DNA of 64,000 nucleotides from NCBI RefSeq assembly GCF_015291625.1, contig NZ_CP030047.1, forward strand, positions 8,364,501 through 8,428,500. Direction: 5' to 3'. The DNA comes from Bradyrhizobium sp. CCBAU 53421. Its GTDB lineage: Bacteria; Pseudomonadota; Alphaproteobacteria; Rhizobiales; Xanthobacteraceae. Below, one piece after another: positions 55,101 to 60,940 of this stretch. Position numbers and translations under genes: made by a program. The number at the start of each line of letters is the position of its first letter. Position 1 is the stretch's first letter. Below the pieces are notes generated by a model that saw only the letters and a list, made by a program, of their open reading frames with translations, was not told the origin of the DNA and did not search any database.

Positions 55101-58100
55101 GATGCCGTGACGTCTGCCGGTATCGGTACGTCGTACATCAGCGTGGTGAAGGTGAGAGTCAACGCCGTCGGCAGCGGTCGACCTGCCGGAATCGTGAACG
55201 ATTGCTTGAGCTTTACGGCAGAGGGCGTCGGCGTGCCTGCGGGCAGCACACCGCCCGCCAGTTCGGCGTTGTCGCCGATCAGGATGTTGCCGGCTGTCGA
55301 GATCGTCAGCGTGCCGCCGTCCGTGACGCCCCAGGCGCGGATCGTACCGTCGAGAACAAGGTTTCCATCGCCCGGCGTTCCGCCATCCTGCTGGGTGTGC
55401 CCCGCGATGATCGTGACGTTGCCGCCTTTTCCGCCTCGCGTCTTGCCGTTGGCAAGAACGGCGCCGCCGGAGGACACGTCGATCACGCTGCCGGCAGCGA
55501 GCGTGACATTCTGAGTGGAATCGAAGGTGACGTTGCCGCCATCGAGGAAGCCGAGGCCCGACGCGCTGTCCGGATTGGTCAACGCATTGACCCACAGGCC
55601 GCGCGTATCGATGGTGACGCCGGATTCCAGCGTCAGCGACGCGCCCCCGGTCGCGTTGGTCAGCGTGACCGTGCCGGTCGCAGTATTGAGGATGTTGCTG
55701 ACCGTGACGCTACCGGAGCGCGCGGCGATGTCGGCTGCGATATCGACCGCCGGCGCGATCAGCTTGACCTGCGCCCCCGCCGAGAACTCTAGCGGCGCAT
55801 TGACGGCGATCTTGTTAGCCGTGTTGATGTTGAGGCCGCCGAGTCCGAAGCCGTTGAGCGTCGGCGCGTCGAACCAGGCCGTGTTCACGCGATCCGCCGG
55901 CAGCGCGGAAGTCAAACCAAGATTGCCGGTGACTGGCGCAACGTTGCCGAACGACACATCGGTGTTGTAGGCGCCGGCGAGGCCATAGCCGTTGTACTGC
56001 CCGAGCGTCAGCGTGCCGGCGAGCGGCACGGTGTTCTGCGTCAACTTGTAGCCGTCGGTGACGCCGGTCGGACGTTTGGTGACCTGCGCTTCGCCGTCGA
56101 CCACGTTGGCGAGGATCGTGCCTTCGAACACCGAGGTCGGGGTCGCGAGAATGAGGCTACCCGCGTCGCGGCCCACGGTGTAGCCGTTTTCCCAGCGCGT
56201 GCGGCCTTTACCGAACGGGCTGAGATAGACCTCGACGACGTTCCAGTGCGCGTGATTGACGATGAAGCCGTTCGCCACCGCGACATAGGTCAGATTGGCC
56301 GGGGCATCATCGGCATTGTAGATGCGGCCGTCACTGCCGAGCAGCATCGTCTGCTGCACATAGCCGCCCTGGTACTGCACAGCGCCGCCGGAGATGTTGA
56401 AGATCGAGCCGTGCTGCGCCACCACTTCCGGCGCGGACAGCGTGATGGTGCCGCCGACCGCGGTCCATTCGCCGATCTTGTGGCCGGTGTTGTTGAGATA
56501 GCCGGACACCTCGAGCAGGCCGCCCGCGGTGTAGTAGCGGTCCGTCGCATAGCCGCCGGTGCCGGCCGGCACCAAAGTGAGATCGCGGGCATCGATCCAC
56601 ATGTTGCTGTTGAGCAGCGTGCCGTTGTCGCGGTTCTGCGGGCTGTCGCGCAGCTCGTTGCCCTGGACGTTGACCTTGATCGAATTGGCCGACGCGGGCA
56701 GCACGGTGCCGGTGGTGCCGGAGACGTCGATGACGGATCCGCTTTCGGCGAACACGCGCTTGCCGGCGGAGGCCGTGACCTGGCCGCCTTGCGCCATGCT
56801 CAGCGAGCCATTCCTGAAATCGATGGTGCCGCCAGTGACGATCTCGATCCGCGACTGGTCGGGGCGATCGGACAGCGTGGAGAGATTGTCGAACTGACCG
56901 GTCGCGAGCTGGTTCGGCTTGGCCGACGCGATCAGCGCATCGCGCTGCGAATTGAACGCGGTCACGCTCGGATCGATGCCGGACACCAGCGCGGCTGCGG
57001 CATCGGTCTCCGGCAGGATCAGGCTGATGCCGTTGTTGGTCAGCGTAATGCTGCCGGTGGCATCGGACGCCGAGTTGAGCAGATGGATGGTGCCGCGCTG
57101 ATTGACCGAGGTGGTGGAGAGAACAATGCCGTCCTGGGTGACGGCATGACCGGCGAGCGTGATGTCGCCCTGCTGGGCGAGCACGAGACCCGTGTTGGTG
57201 ACCGTGCCGCTGCTGCTTCCGCCGCGCAGCACCGGCGCGATCTCGTTGCCGCGCGTGGTCGAGTTCTGGTTGGTATTGGTGCCATAGCCGGCGCGCAGGA
57301 TGAAATCGTCGCCGGCCGCGAACTGGGTCTGTCCCTTCGGCGTGGTGATGGCGCCGGCATTGTCGACTTCGGTGCCCATCAGCAGCACGAAGCCGCCGCC
57401 TCCCGTGATCGAGGACGGCGCATTGGTGGTGATCAGCGCGCCGCTCTCGACCACGATCTTGCCGCCGGCGCCGGTGAAGCTCGGCAGATAATTGGTGCCG
57501 CTCTGGGTCGAATAGAGACCGTTGGCGAGGAACCGGCTGTCGGCGATATTGGCGCTGGACGCAATCAGCGAGCCGACATTGATCTGGCTCGCGCCGCCGA
57601 AAATGATGCCGTTCTGGTTGATCACCAGCACCTGCCCCGGTGCGGTGATGCGGCCGAGGATCTGGCTCGGTCCGGTATTGCCGACGACGCGATTGAGCGC
57701 GGTCCAGTTGCTGGCCTGCTGGTTGAAGTTGAGCGTGGTCTGGCTGCCGACGTTGAAACTCTGCCAGTTGAGGATCGCCTGCGGCGCGGTCTGATTGACG
57801 CTGACATTGGTCTGGCCGCCGCTTGCGGTCTGGCTCGGCAGCGCGGCGCCTTGCCAAAGGCTCGAGCCGGGCACGGCGCCCGGGGCAACCTGAAGCCCGC
57901 CCGGCGCGAGGCCGTTCGGCACTGCCACTTGCGGCAACGTGGTCGATCGCTGCGAGGCGGCAGCCGCGTTGCGTGCGGCGGATTGCGCGGCCTGCAACGC
58001 CTGGATGGCCTGGGTCGCCCGCGTCAACGCGCCCTGGCTTTGCCTCGCGACGTCGGCCGCCCGCTGGGCCGCGGCCGCTGCCGCATCGCTGGCGATTGCC

Positions 58101-58294
58101 GGCGCCGCCGTCGTCGTCGCGAAACTGCCGAACGGACGCGCGAATGCGCCCTCGAACCCGCTCAGCAGCAGCGCCAGCGTGCTCGTTCCGGCGAGCAGCA
58201 TGGAGCGGGACGCCCATCCGATCCGCTGCCGCGGAGGCGCGACCCTATGCGGGTCGAGGCGAGGACGGCGGGCAACGCGCTGACGAGACGGCAT
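46139..58294 (-). CDS. Giant filamentous-haemagglutinin-like exoprotein (TpsA type, PdtA-like)
   Basis: 4051 residues from ATG 58294 (a GTG at 58315 is possible). The signal region is extended (basic residues 1-30, then SMLLAGTSTLALLLSG). An Ala/Gln helical stretch covers 65-118. A TPS haemagglutination-activity domain spans about 155-300, with ILNWQSFNVG and INQNGIIFGG at 174-234. Several thousand residues of beta-helix repeats follow, then a DUF3739-like region and a Gln/Pro-rich tail. TpsA proteins are exported through a TpsB channel into adhesins or processed exoproteins; no tpsB lies in the window. It is downstream of fecR and the sigma gene on the same strand, like pdtA in the PUMA3 locus. 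Confidence 0.88.
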   Translation of the reverse strand: MPSRQRVARRPRLDPHRVAPPRQRIGWASRSMLLAGTSTLALLLSGFEGAFARPFGSFATTTAAPAIASDAAAAAAQRAADVARQSQGALTRATQAIQALQAAQSAARNAAAASQRSTTLPQVAVPNGLAPGGLQVAPGAVPGSSLWQGAALPSQTASGGQTNVSVNQTAPQAILNWQSFNVGSQTTLNFNQQASNWTALNRVVGNTGPSQILGRITAPGQVLVINQNGIIFGGASQINVGSLIASSANIADSRFLANGLYSTQSGTNYLPSFTGAGGKIVVESGALITTNAPSSITGGGGFVLLMGTEVDNAGAITTPKGQTQFAAGDDFILRAGYGTNTNQNSTTRGNEIAPVLRGGSSSGTVTNTGLVLAQQGDITLAGHAVTQDGIVLSTTSVNQRGTIHLLNSASDATGSITLTNNGISLILPETDAAAALVSGIDPSVTAFNSQRDALIASAKPNQLATGQFDNLSTLSDRPDQSRIEIVTGGTIDFRNGSLSMAQGGQVTASAGKRVFAESGSVIDVSGTTGTVLPASANSIKVNVQGNELRDSPQNRDNGTLLNSNMWIDARDLTLVPAGTGGYATDRYYTAGGLLEVSGYLNNTGHKIGEWTAVGGTITLSAPEVVAQHGSIFNISGGAVQYQGGYVQQTMLLGSDGRIYNADDAPANLTYVAVANGFIVNHAHWNVVEVYLSPFGKGRTRWENGYTVGRDAGSLILATPTSVFEGTILANVVDGEAQVTKRPTGVTDGYKLTQNTVPLAGTLTLGQYNGYGLAGAYNTDVSFGNVAPVTGNLGLTSALPADRVNTAWFDAPTLNGFGLGGLNINTANKIAVNAPLEFSAGAQVKLIAPAVDIAADIAARSGSVTVSNILNTATGTVTLTNATGGASLTLESGVTIDTRGLWVNALTNPDSASGLGFLDGGNVTFDSTQNVTLAAGSVIDVSSGGAVLANGKTRGGKGGNVTIIAGHTQQDGGTPGDGNLVLDGTIRAWGVTDGGTLTISTAGNILIGDNAELAGGVLPAGTPTPSAVKLKQSFTIPAGRPLPTALTLTFTTLMYDVPIPADVTASGVPTAPTGADWTLPQGIDGPQSKDSNGQTHYWGTGDVIPAGTVFTAWSGTGHISAGVVIPSNVFPNGIPIAPYQVTYAAGSIQSTPMTYPVGAVIPAGVVLPQTVQITPAPALNPSFFTAGFSNYDINGGLGVVVANNTVLAAAMPVYRFTSNSYAAPTGSDPAAALALWTPPLFTGNSLKAAVTQRDGASLTLRSLIRSGSGPLAGGGAIVVGDGASLSVDPGQSITLDAFGQISVFGNLTAHGGSINLVNDAYSAPVPAGLNFDLNGNRRGVSIWIDAAAKLDVSGLAYQATDTAGHLFGRATDGGSITINGGGAFVIVRPGAKLNADGTQVTIDLAAGGATASSLPQAITTNGGSIALASQSGLYLDGDIHAFSGGGSAAGGSLSIALTTPNFAKSLFPHEAPPDNVVFPSVMTVVQARPNSSLPEDIAPGTGASRLAFGQATVSADMVKAGGFDSLTLTSGDYMAFSGNVSLTLGRSLTLTAAAFTSGVPVAGPIDASMPATTGSVKVSAPYILFTEPLANVPDTAVSGSIRNPGGAALPTTATFEADANQIDIQGLIGFSARAPENMYAPGFLTTRFVSQGDIRFLSMPGVVATQLSTSGNLELLAAQIYPATNTVATVIAGSGNSDPTTTLTIGRTTDAIPDAPLSVFGQLAFQAPVIEQGGIVRAPLGLLTFGLSWPVFTPHVDLLPGSLTSVSMAGLTIPYGGTIDGVTYTYNGTSIRAIGVTNFNNNGPQSGIILDGQSINVASGAILDMSGGGTLAGAGFVSGRGGSVNVISTPLVNANPATPVSKATDKVYAILPGYSSSYAPIAPENGAGDPVVGQQITVPAGVPGLPAGTYTLLPSNYTLLPGAYRVELGGSTTTPVGSPITIGNGTYAASVTTGIANTAIKDSLPVTALITAGTSVRKYSQFNEQSYSDFLLANVAQFGGVRPLLPSDGKTLEIMFERPNATPIGPALTFDGTALFQGTQGGNAGQVALLNVGEIYADAPTQGFSSPSVDAADLNALKAPRLLINGTVIVANGTLTLTQPYGYDLFIRDGVSLSAGEMFFIGNNISVGNNVTLSTVGQGAVPFDSVSTGMSYAVNQFTVLALSNGNVNFLPSNVGNGSITIGAGSSLYSEGTLAFVTNGASTLDPTAHFGSSNIALAVGTINIGDAATVAAAGAPAGLMFDQTLFNTLLHGDPLHGAPELKTITLSAANSINLFGGAGLDATGSGVNLVLNTSAIYGYGAAGDNSTIAANKITWNGLSGATPPAIAAGGPGTGAGTLNFVADEIDFGRFASLDASTASRVIYGFSNVNITANSRIVSAGNSKLFVYQAPSADPAAVFGQSGIGGNLTLTTPLLTGAQKSIMAYSAGGALNVVAPAGIAPSAAGSTVAGAEIDLTGGSVGIYSTILLPSGKLVVNATGDIALGGASRIDLGGRPSTIQTATVYGFGGTAIFNSAQGSLTQLAGSVIDVSATNAGAGSISIAAANGQVTLGGALNGAATGGYASGDFSVSSGTLSSSDFAALNVLLTRGGFFDARAFDIRNGDLVIGDGVKASSVTVAVDNGSLSVVGTIDASGAAPGTIRLSAGNGLALAPSAVLDVHGTVLQVDSYGQPIGARNRGHIELTAAGGALTLSPGATMNLSTPNGIAYGDVVLNAQRTGETSGDIAINAAGRLNINGAYSIALNAFWTYDLPGGSSISQATLDGYDIASTAFINAASGNAALAARVAGLSAYGSAYHLRPGVQITSSGDLSTSGDIDLAKYRYGVGADRDPNSANYGAGEPMALVIRAGGNVAVNGSISDGFKSSPGAPARVTIFDITNSSFFAQRSSNGYTYWFGDQTDVYVVSNWTVPNDAFYNWWMSNYWGPLVDTNNNSYNPGDTIPAGTILSAGNSYGFAFEPGNMPTVAIVNTPAIPGAAATTPGAQMLAPGSLSASIRLVAGADLTAADQRALQTTQALNGRGNLTLSDPAYNSSRNGTFFSVLRTGTGSLDLLSGGSFSEATPYGVYTAGTQAAPILAADGSNPYDLVGVTSSGNSHAWYTEHGGDLLLTAQQDITGNLQIADNNTRFADSNLTANWLRLQGGGASADPAAWWINFGSLAKTYPYSNSQQLIGFQGIGTLGGGNLTVIAGGNAGVTGNSSTGLDLAVASTGRVLANGTLVETGGGNLVVKIGGGLNPVVPTTPNGQGQVPDYFGSFTNLRGDTTVSAGSVGALAPNTWGSYLVSYDPRAVDPNVFKRSLKTPGPLVIPGDGSVSITTRGDLVLGGAGDAGMAQPVDLNGIAYTVRNADGTTTLTSGGQSNFTLWRPGTAINLYAAGGDAAVLSGVSLNGTGFFPGTLIVAAANGDIRFTEPGSGGGNSIIELTPSPLGQLELLAAGSIYGTGQVVAISGAEMSTLATPFNPVFATRTGGGGYSNAWANAAFRDNSFNPIAFGEDLPISNLHAGDSQPALVYAGVDIVDLTLGQVLTKTRTASAGFYPTHSTWYIAAKPFEVIAGRDIVGTGPVPSVFLNNGPDDISLMQAGRDIFYQSVTVLGPGLFQLQAGRNLYQGYFGSLVSAGDIVNQSNTAGGAGIVAIAGTGANGPDYTDFAKLYFDAANQLPGDGTPLAGSGKVAKTYADELYDWLRERFSPSRNYSYDGRSYVFTGAKQDALAFFLTLPVQQQGVFVRQVYYTELKESGREYNNEHSSRHKSYLRGREAIATLFPDQDAQGKPLAYSGKITMFSGFTKDIFSNTYLADAGIQTQFGGDIQVLNPGGQTIVGIEGVTPGPGAGLITQGQNSNIDVYSLGSVLLGQSRIMTTFGGNILAWSAIGDINAGRGSKTTVIYTPPLRSYDAYGNIKLSPAAPASGAGIATLAPIPGTPPSDVDLIAPLGTIDAGEAGIRVSGNVNLAALQVVNAANIQVQGTSTGIPTVQGPPVGALTAASNTTAASQQAAAPPPKNNDQPSVIIVEVMGYGGGDGSPSQEPPEQQPKPRDKQTYNENSAFQVIGLGDATGASGR

Positions 58295-58450
58295 GGGATG
58301 TTCCCCGGGAACCACGGACGGAAGGATGCGCAGATCCGATCTGCGCCGGTGCTCGTCACACGGCTTGACCGTATGGCAGGCTTCTCGTCCCCAAGGACGC
58401 CATTTGATCGGCGGGACCGAACGACAAAATCGCGACCTGCATCACAATTC

Positions 58451-58458
58451 CTGTCACA
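58451..58458. promoter_or_regulatory. CTGTCACA motif upstream of the giant exoprotein gene
   Basis: On the minus strand this is TGTGACAG, identical to motifs at 27123, 33928 and 42881. It lies about 157 bases before the exoprotein start in the 195-base gap after fecR. A second TGTGA follows 12 bases further in the transcription direction. Confidence 0.4.
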
Positions 58459-58489
58459 GGCGATCCGCGCTTTCATGGCTCGCGCGACA

Positions 58490-59470
58490 TCAGCTCAGCA
58501 GCACGATGCCGCCGGGCAGGTGTCGCGCCTTCGCGCCGAAAATCTGCTGGAACATGTTGAGGATGTCGTCGACATTGTCGATGCGGAACCGGCCGTTGAC
58601 GAGACGGTGTTCCAATTCCGCGTTCGTCACCATGACCTTGCCCGGCCGGTAACGATTGATCTCCGTCACGACATTGCCCAGCGGAGTGTCATGAAAGATC
58701 AGCATTCCGTCGCGCCAGGCTGTCACCTCGGCGAGATCGACCGACATGGGCGCGGCGAGACCAAGCGCTGTATAGCTGACCTGCTGCCCCGCGCGCAGCG
58801 CCGCGACGGAGCCGTGGCGAGTGACCTGCACCTCGCCATCGAGACACGTCACGCAGGTGCTGCGCTGCTCATGACGGACGTTGAACTGGGCCTGACGCGC
58901 CCTCATCTCGCCATCGCCGGCAACCACGCGCACCTCGCGGCTCGCGGACGACGCAGCGATCACGGCTTCCCCGGTCAGGATCTCGATGCGATCGAGGTTG
59001 GCATCGCCCGGCTGGACATTGACGCTGGTGCCGGTGTTCAGCGTCATCTTGATCCCGCCATCGATCGTGAGCTTGCGCTGCTCGCCGGCGGCGGTGCGAT
59101 AATCCGCCATCACGTCCTGCAGCGATGGCCACAGTTGCAGCGGCGGCGACACCACGAGATATGCGGCGGCCGACGTCGCAAGCGCGCCTCCGAGCATCGC
59201 CCGCCGCGTCATGCGCGGCTGCCGCCGGACGTCCGCCAGTACGGAATCGCCACGCCGCTTCAATAGGTTGGCGCCGGCCGGGCCGAGCTGATCCCACAGC
59301 AGGCTGGCCTGAGCCAGCGCCTCCGAATGAGCGCTGCTCCGGCTTCCCCAGTGCCTGGTGTCCTCGATGTCCCGCCGGGTAGCCTGACCCGAACCAAGCC
59401 GCTGGACGCGTGCAAGCGCCTCGCTCTCGATCGCGGTCAGCTCCTCCGACGGTTCGTCGCTACGTGTCAT
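58490..59470 (-). CDS. FecR-family anti-sigma/sigma regulator (VreR-like)
   Basis: 326 residues from the ATG at 59470. The cytoplasmic N-terminal part (8-75, DUF4880-like) should bind the sigma factor. A membrane segment covers about 91-110 and is preceded by RMTRRAM. The periplasmic FecR domain spans 130-235 (DRIEILTGEAVIAASS, ARQAQFNVRHEQRSTCVTCLDGEVQV) and includes a CVTC pair that could form a disulphide. The last ~70 residues resemble an STN module (HDTPLGNVVTEINRYRPGKV). The sigma gene is 69 bases upstream and the exoprotein gene follows, so it most likely controls that sigma. Confidence 0.88.
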   Translation of the reverse strand: MTRSDEPSEELTAIESEALARVQRLGSGQATRRDIEDTRHWGSRSSAHSEALAQASLLWDQLGPAGANLLKRRGDSVLADVRRQPRMTRRAMLGGALATSAAAYLVVSPPLQLWPSLQDVMADYRTAAGEQRKLTIDGGIKMTLNTGTSVNVQPGDANLDRIEILTGEAVIAASSASREVRVVAGDGEMRARQAQFNVRHEQRSTCVTCLDGEVQVTRHGSVAALRAGQQVSYTALGLAAPMSVDLAEVTAWRDGMLIFHDTPLGNVVTEINRYRPGKVMVTNAELEHRLVNGRFRIDNVDDILNMFQQIFGAKARHLPGGIVLLS

Positions 59471-59539
59471 CGACCGGGCGTTTCTCTTGCCAGCACTTCC
59501 ATCCAACTACGCAACACTCCGACACTCTCCTATCAGGTA

Positions 59540-60082
59540 TCAGGACGTTTCCCGTGGTGCCGGACCGAAACGTCTTGTGACCTTTTTATTAAACCGCTTG
59601 GCGCAATGCTCGAGCGCGGCTTTCAACTCAAGCTCCACCAAGCGCTGGGAGACCCCGAGATGCTCGGCGATTTCCCGGAGCGGGGTACCGTCCAGGCGCG
59701 ATGCGAGCAGGATCGTCCGGCGGCGCGGCGTGAGTTCCTCGAGCACCTGCTCCAGGTACGCAATCTGTGCCCGCGACTCGACCTCGCGTTCCGGCCCGGG
59801 CGCCGCGTCGACGATCTCGAGCATCGGCTGCACCTCGAACCGCTTGATCCGGCGCGTCTCCTGGCGCTCCCGGCTGATCGCAAGATTGAGCGCGCTGCGC
59901 AGCAGATAGCCGATCGGGCTGTCCACCACGCCCGGACCGTTCTTGTCGCGAAGATGCAGCCAGGTCTCGTGCAGGGTCTCGCGCGCCCGCTCGTCGCCGA
60001 GGCGACGCGCGAGGCGGCGCCGAAGCTCGTCGTAGCGCTCGACGAGCACCTGCCGAAGCGTCGTCCAAGTGGTCTCCGTCAT
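59540..60082 (-). CDS. ECF RNA polymerase sigma factor, FecI/VreI-like
   Basis: 180 residues. Region 2 (about 10-75) includes ARETLHETWLHLRDKNGPGVVDSPIGYLLRSALNLAISRERQ in outline, and region 4 (about 110-165) has the HTH REIAEHLGVSQRLVELELKAALEHC. The iron-starvation/cell-surface-signalling class is indicated by the FecR partner gene and by this region 4 style. Its ATG overlaps the stop of the STN gene by four bases (60079-60082). It probably directs transcription of the exoprotein and secretion genes, as VreI does in Pseudomonas. Confidence 0.9.
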   Translation of the reverse strand: MTETTWTTLRQVLVERYDELRRRLARRLGDERARETLHETWLHLRDKNGPGVVDSPIGYLLRSALNLAISRERQETRRIKRFEVQPMLEIVDAAPGPEREVESRAQIAYLEQVLEELTPRRRTILLASRLDGTPLREIAEHLGVSQRLVELELKAALEHCAKRFNKKVTRRFGPAPRETS

Positions 60083-60765
60083 CGCGAGACCAGTCCCGGG
60101 CGCCTAGGATCCCGCGCAGCGCAGTCGCCGGTCTCGGACGGCGGCCGCGGCGAAACCGCCATCACGACGGGTTGCGGCATATCCGGTGGCGGCGGCCGGC
60201 CGATCACGACGGCACGCAACATAGCGGTGATCGCCTGATCGCGCGCGCTGTCATCGGTCGAACCGAGCAGCTGGGGCTGCAGTACCTCGCCCGCATGCCC
60301 GATCCAGAATTTGAACTTGATCCGATAGCCACCCGGCGCGGTCAGCGCGGAGGCGCAGAATGCCTCCTCGATGCTGCTCTGGACGGAAGCAAGATACGGC
60401 ATGAAACCGCGGATCGACGCCGTTTGCGGCGGAGCCGTCGCCGGCACGATCGTGAAGGCGTTCGCCGCGGCATAGACCGCAACCAGACCGGTGCCTTCGA
60501 GCAGAAGCTGCAACGCCATGTCGGGCGTCATCGATCCCTTGACGGCCCGTGCGCGGCGGCCCGCGGCCAGGGTGGCGTCGTAGACGACCTGACGCCCCGT
60601 GGCCGCGCTGTAGGCGTCGAGCGCGGAGACAAGCGGTTGGCTGCCAATATCGAAATCGACCGCTGCCGGTGTCCGAACTGATTCAAGGCTCGCGGCCATC
60701 GTTACCGTCTGAATATTCCCGGCAACGAGAGTGCCTATGACCAGGCCAAGAAAGCGCTGCCACAT
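60079..60765 (-). CDS. Free-standing STN plus TonB-C-like protein (VreA-like signal transducer)
   Basis: 228 residues from ATG 60765, which gives a clean signal peptide (FLGLVIGTLVAGNIQTVTMAA); longer in-frame starts exist at 60804 and 60858. The STN domain is at about 38-108 (VDFDIGSQPLVSALDAYSAATGRQVVYD in outline, then GSMTPDMALQLLLEGTGL). A TonB C-terminal-like domain follows at 120-195 (GYRIKFKFWIGHAGEVLQPQ, ARDQAITAMLRAVVIGRPPPP). There is no beta-barrel or plug, unlike FecA-type receptors. The same architecture characterises VreA of the P. aeruginosa PUMA3 system. It is coupled to the sigma gene. Confidence 0.85.
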   Translation of the reverse strand: MWQRFLGLVIGTLVAGNIQTVTMAASLESVRTPAAVDFDIGSQPLVSALDAYSAATGRQVVYDATLAAGRRARAVKGSMTPDMALQLLLEGTGLVAVYAAANAFTIVPATAPPQTASIRGFMPYLASVQSSIEEAFCASALTAPGGYRIKFKFWIGHAGEVLQPQLLGSTDDSARDQAITAMLRAVVIGRPPPPDMPQPVVMAVSPRPPSETGDCAARDPRRPGLVSR

Positions 60766-60922
60766 CCGATCATGCTTCGAGCGCAGCCCGATCTTCCGAC
60801 CCATTGAACAAAGTGCATGAGGCGCCGCCTTGATCCTCAAGCCCCAGCTGAGCGGCACGATCTATCGGCGATCGATACAGCCGTTCGTCAAACCCGCGGC
60901 AGGCGCAACATAGAAACAGATT

Positions 60923-60940
60923 GTGACAATTTGCTAACAG
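60923..60940 (-). promoter_or_regulatory. PhoB-box-like sequence upstream of the STN-sigma genes
   Basis: On the minus strand this reads CTGTTAGCAAATTGTCAC: half-sites CTGTTAG and TTGTCAC, 11 bases apart, matching 11 of 14 half-site positions of the classic box. It overlaps the PepSY stop codon (60934-60936) and lies 157 bases before the STN start, in the right orientation for that operon. Confidence 0.55.

Noticed and set aside
56246..59266. A 1006-codon + strand open frame across the start of the exoprotein and fecR genes
   Set aside because: It crosses two real genes on the other strand and their gap, and has no domain or ribosome site.
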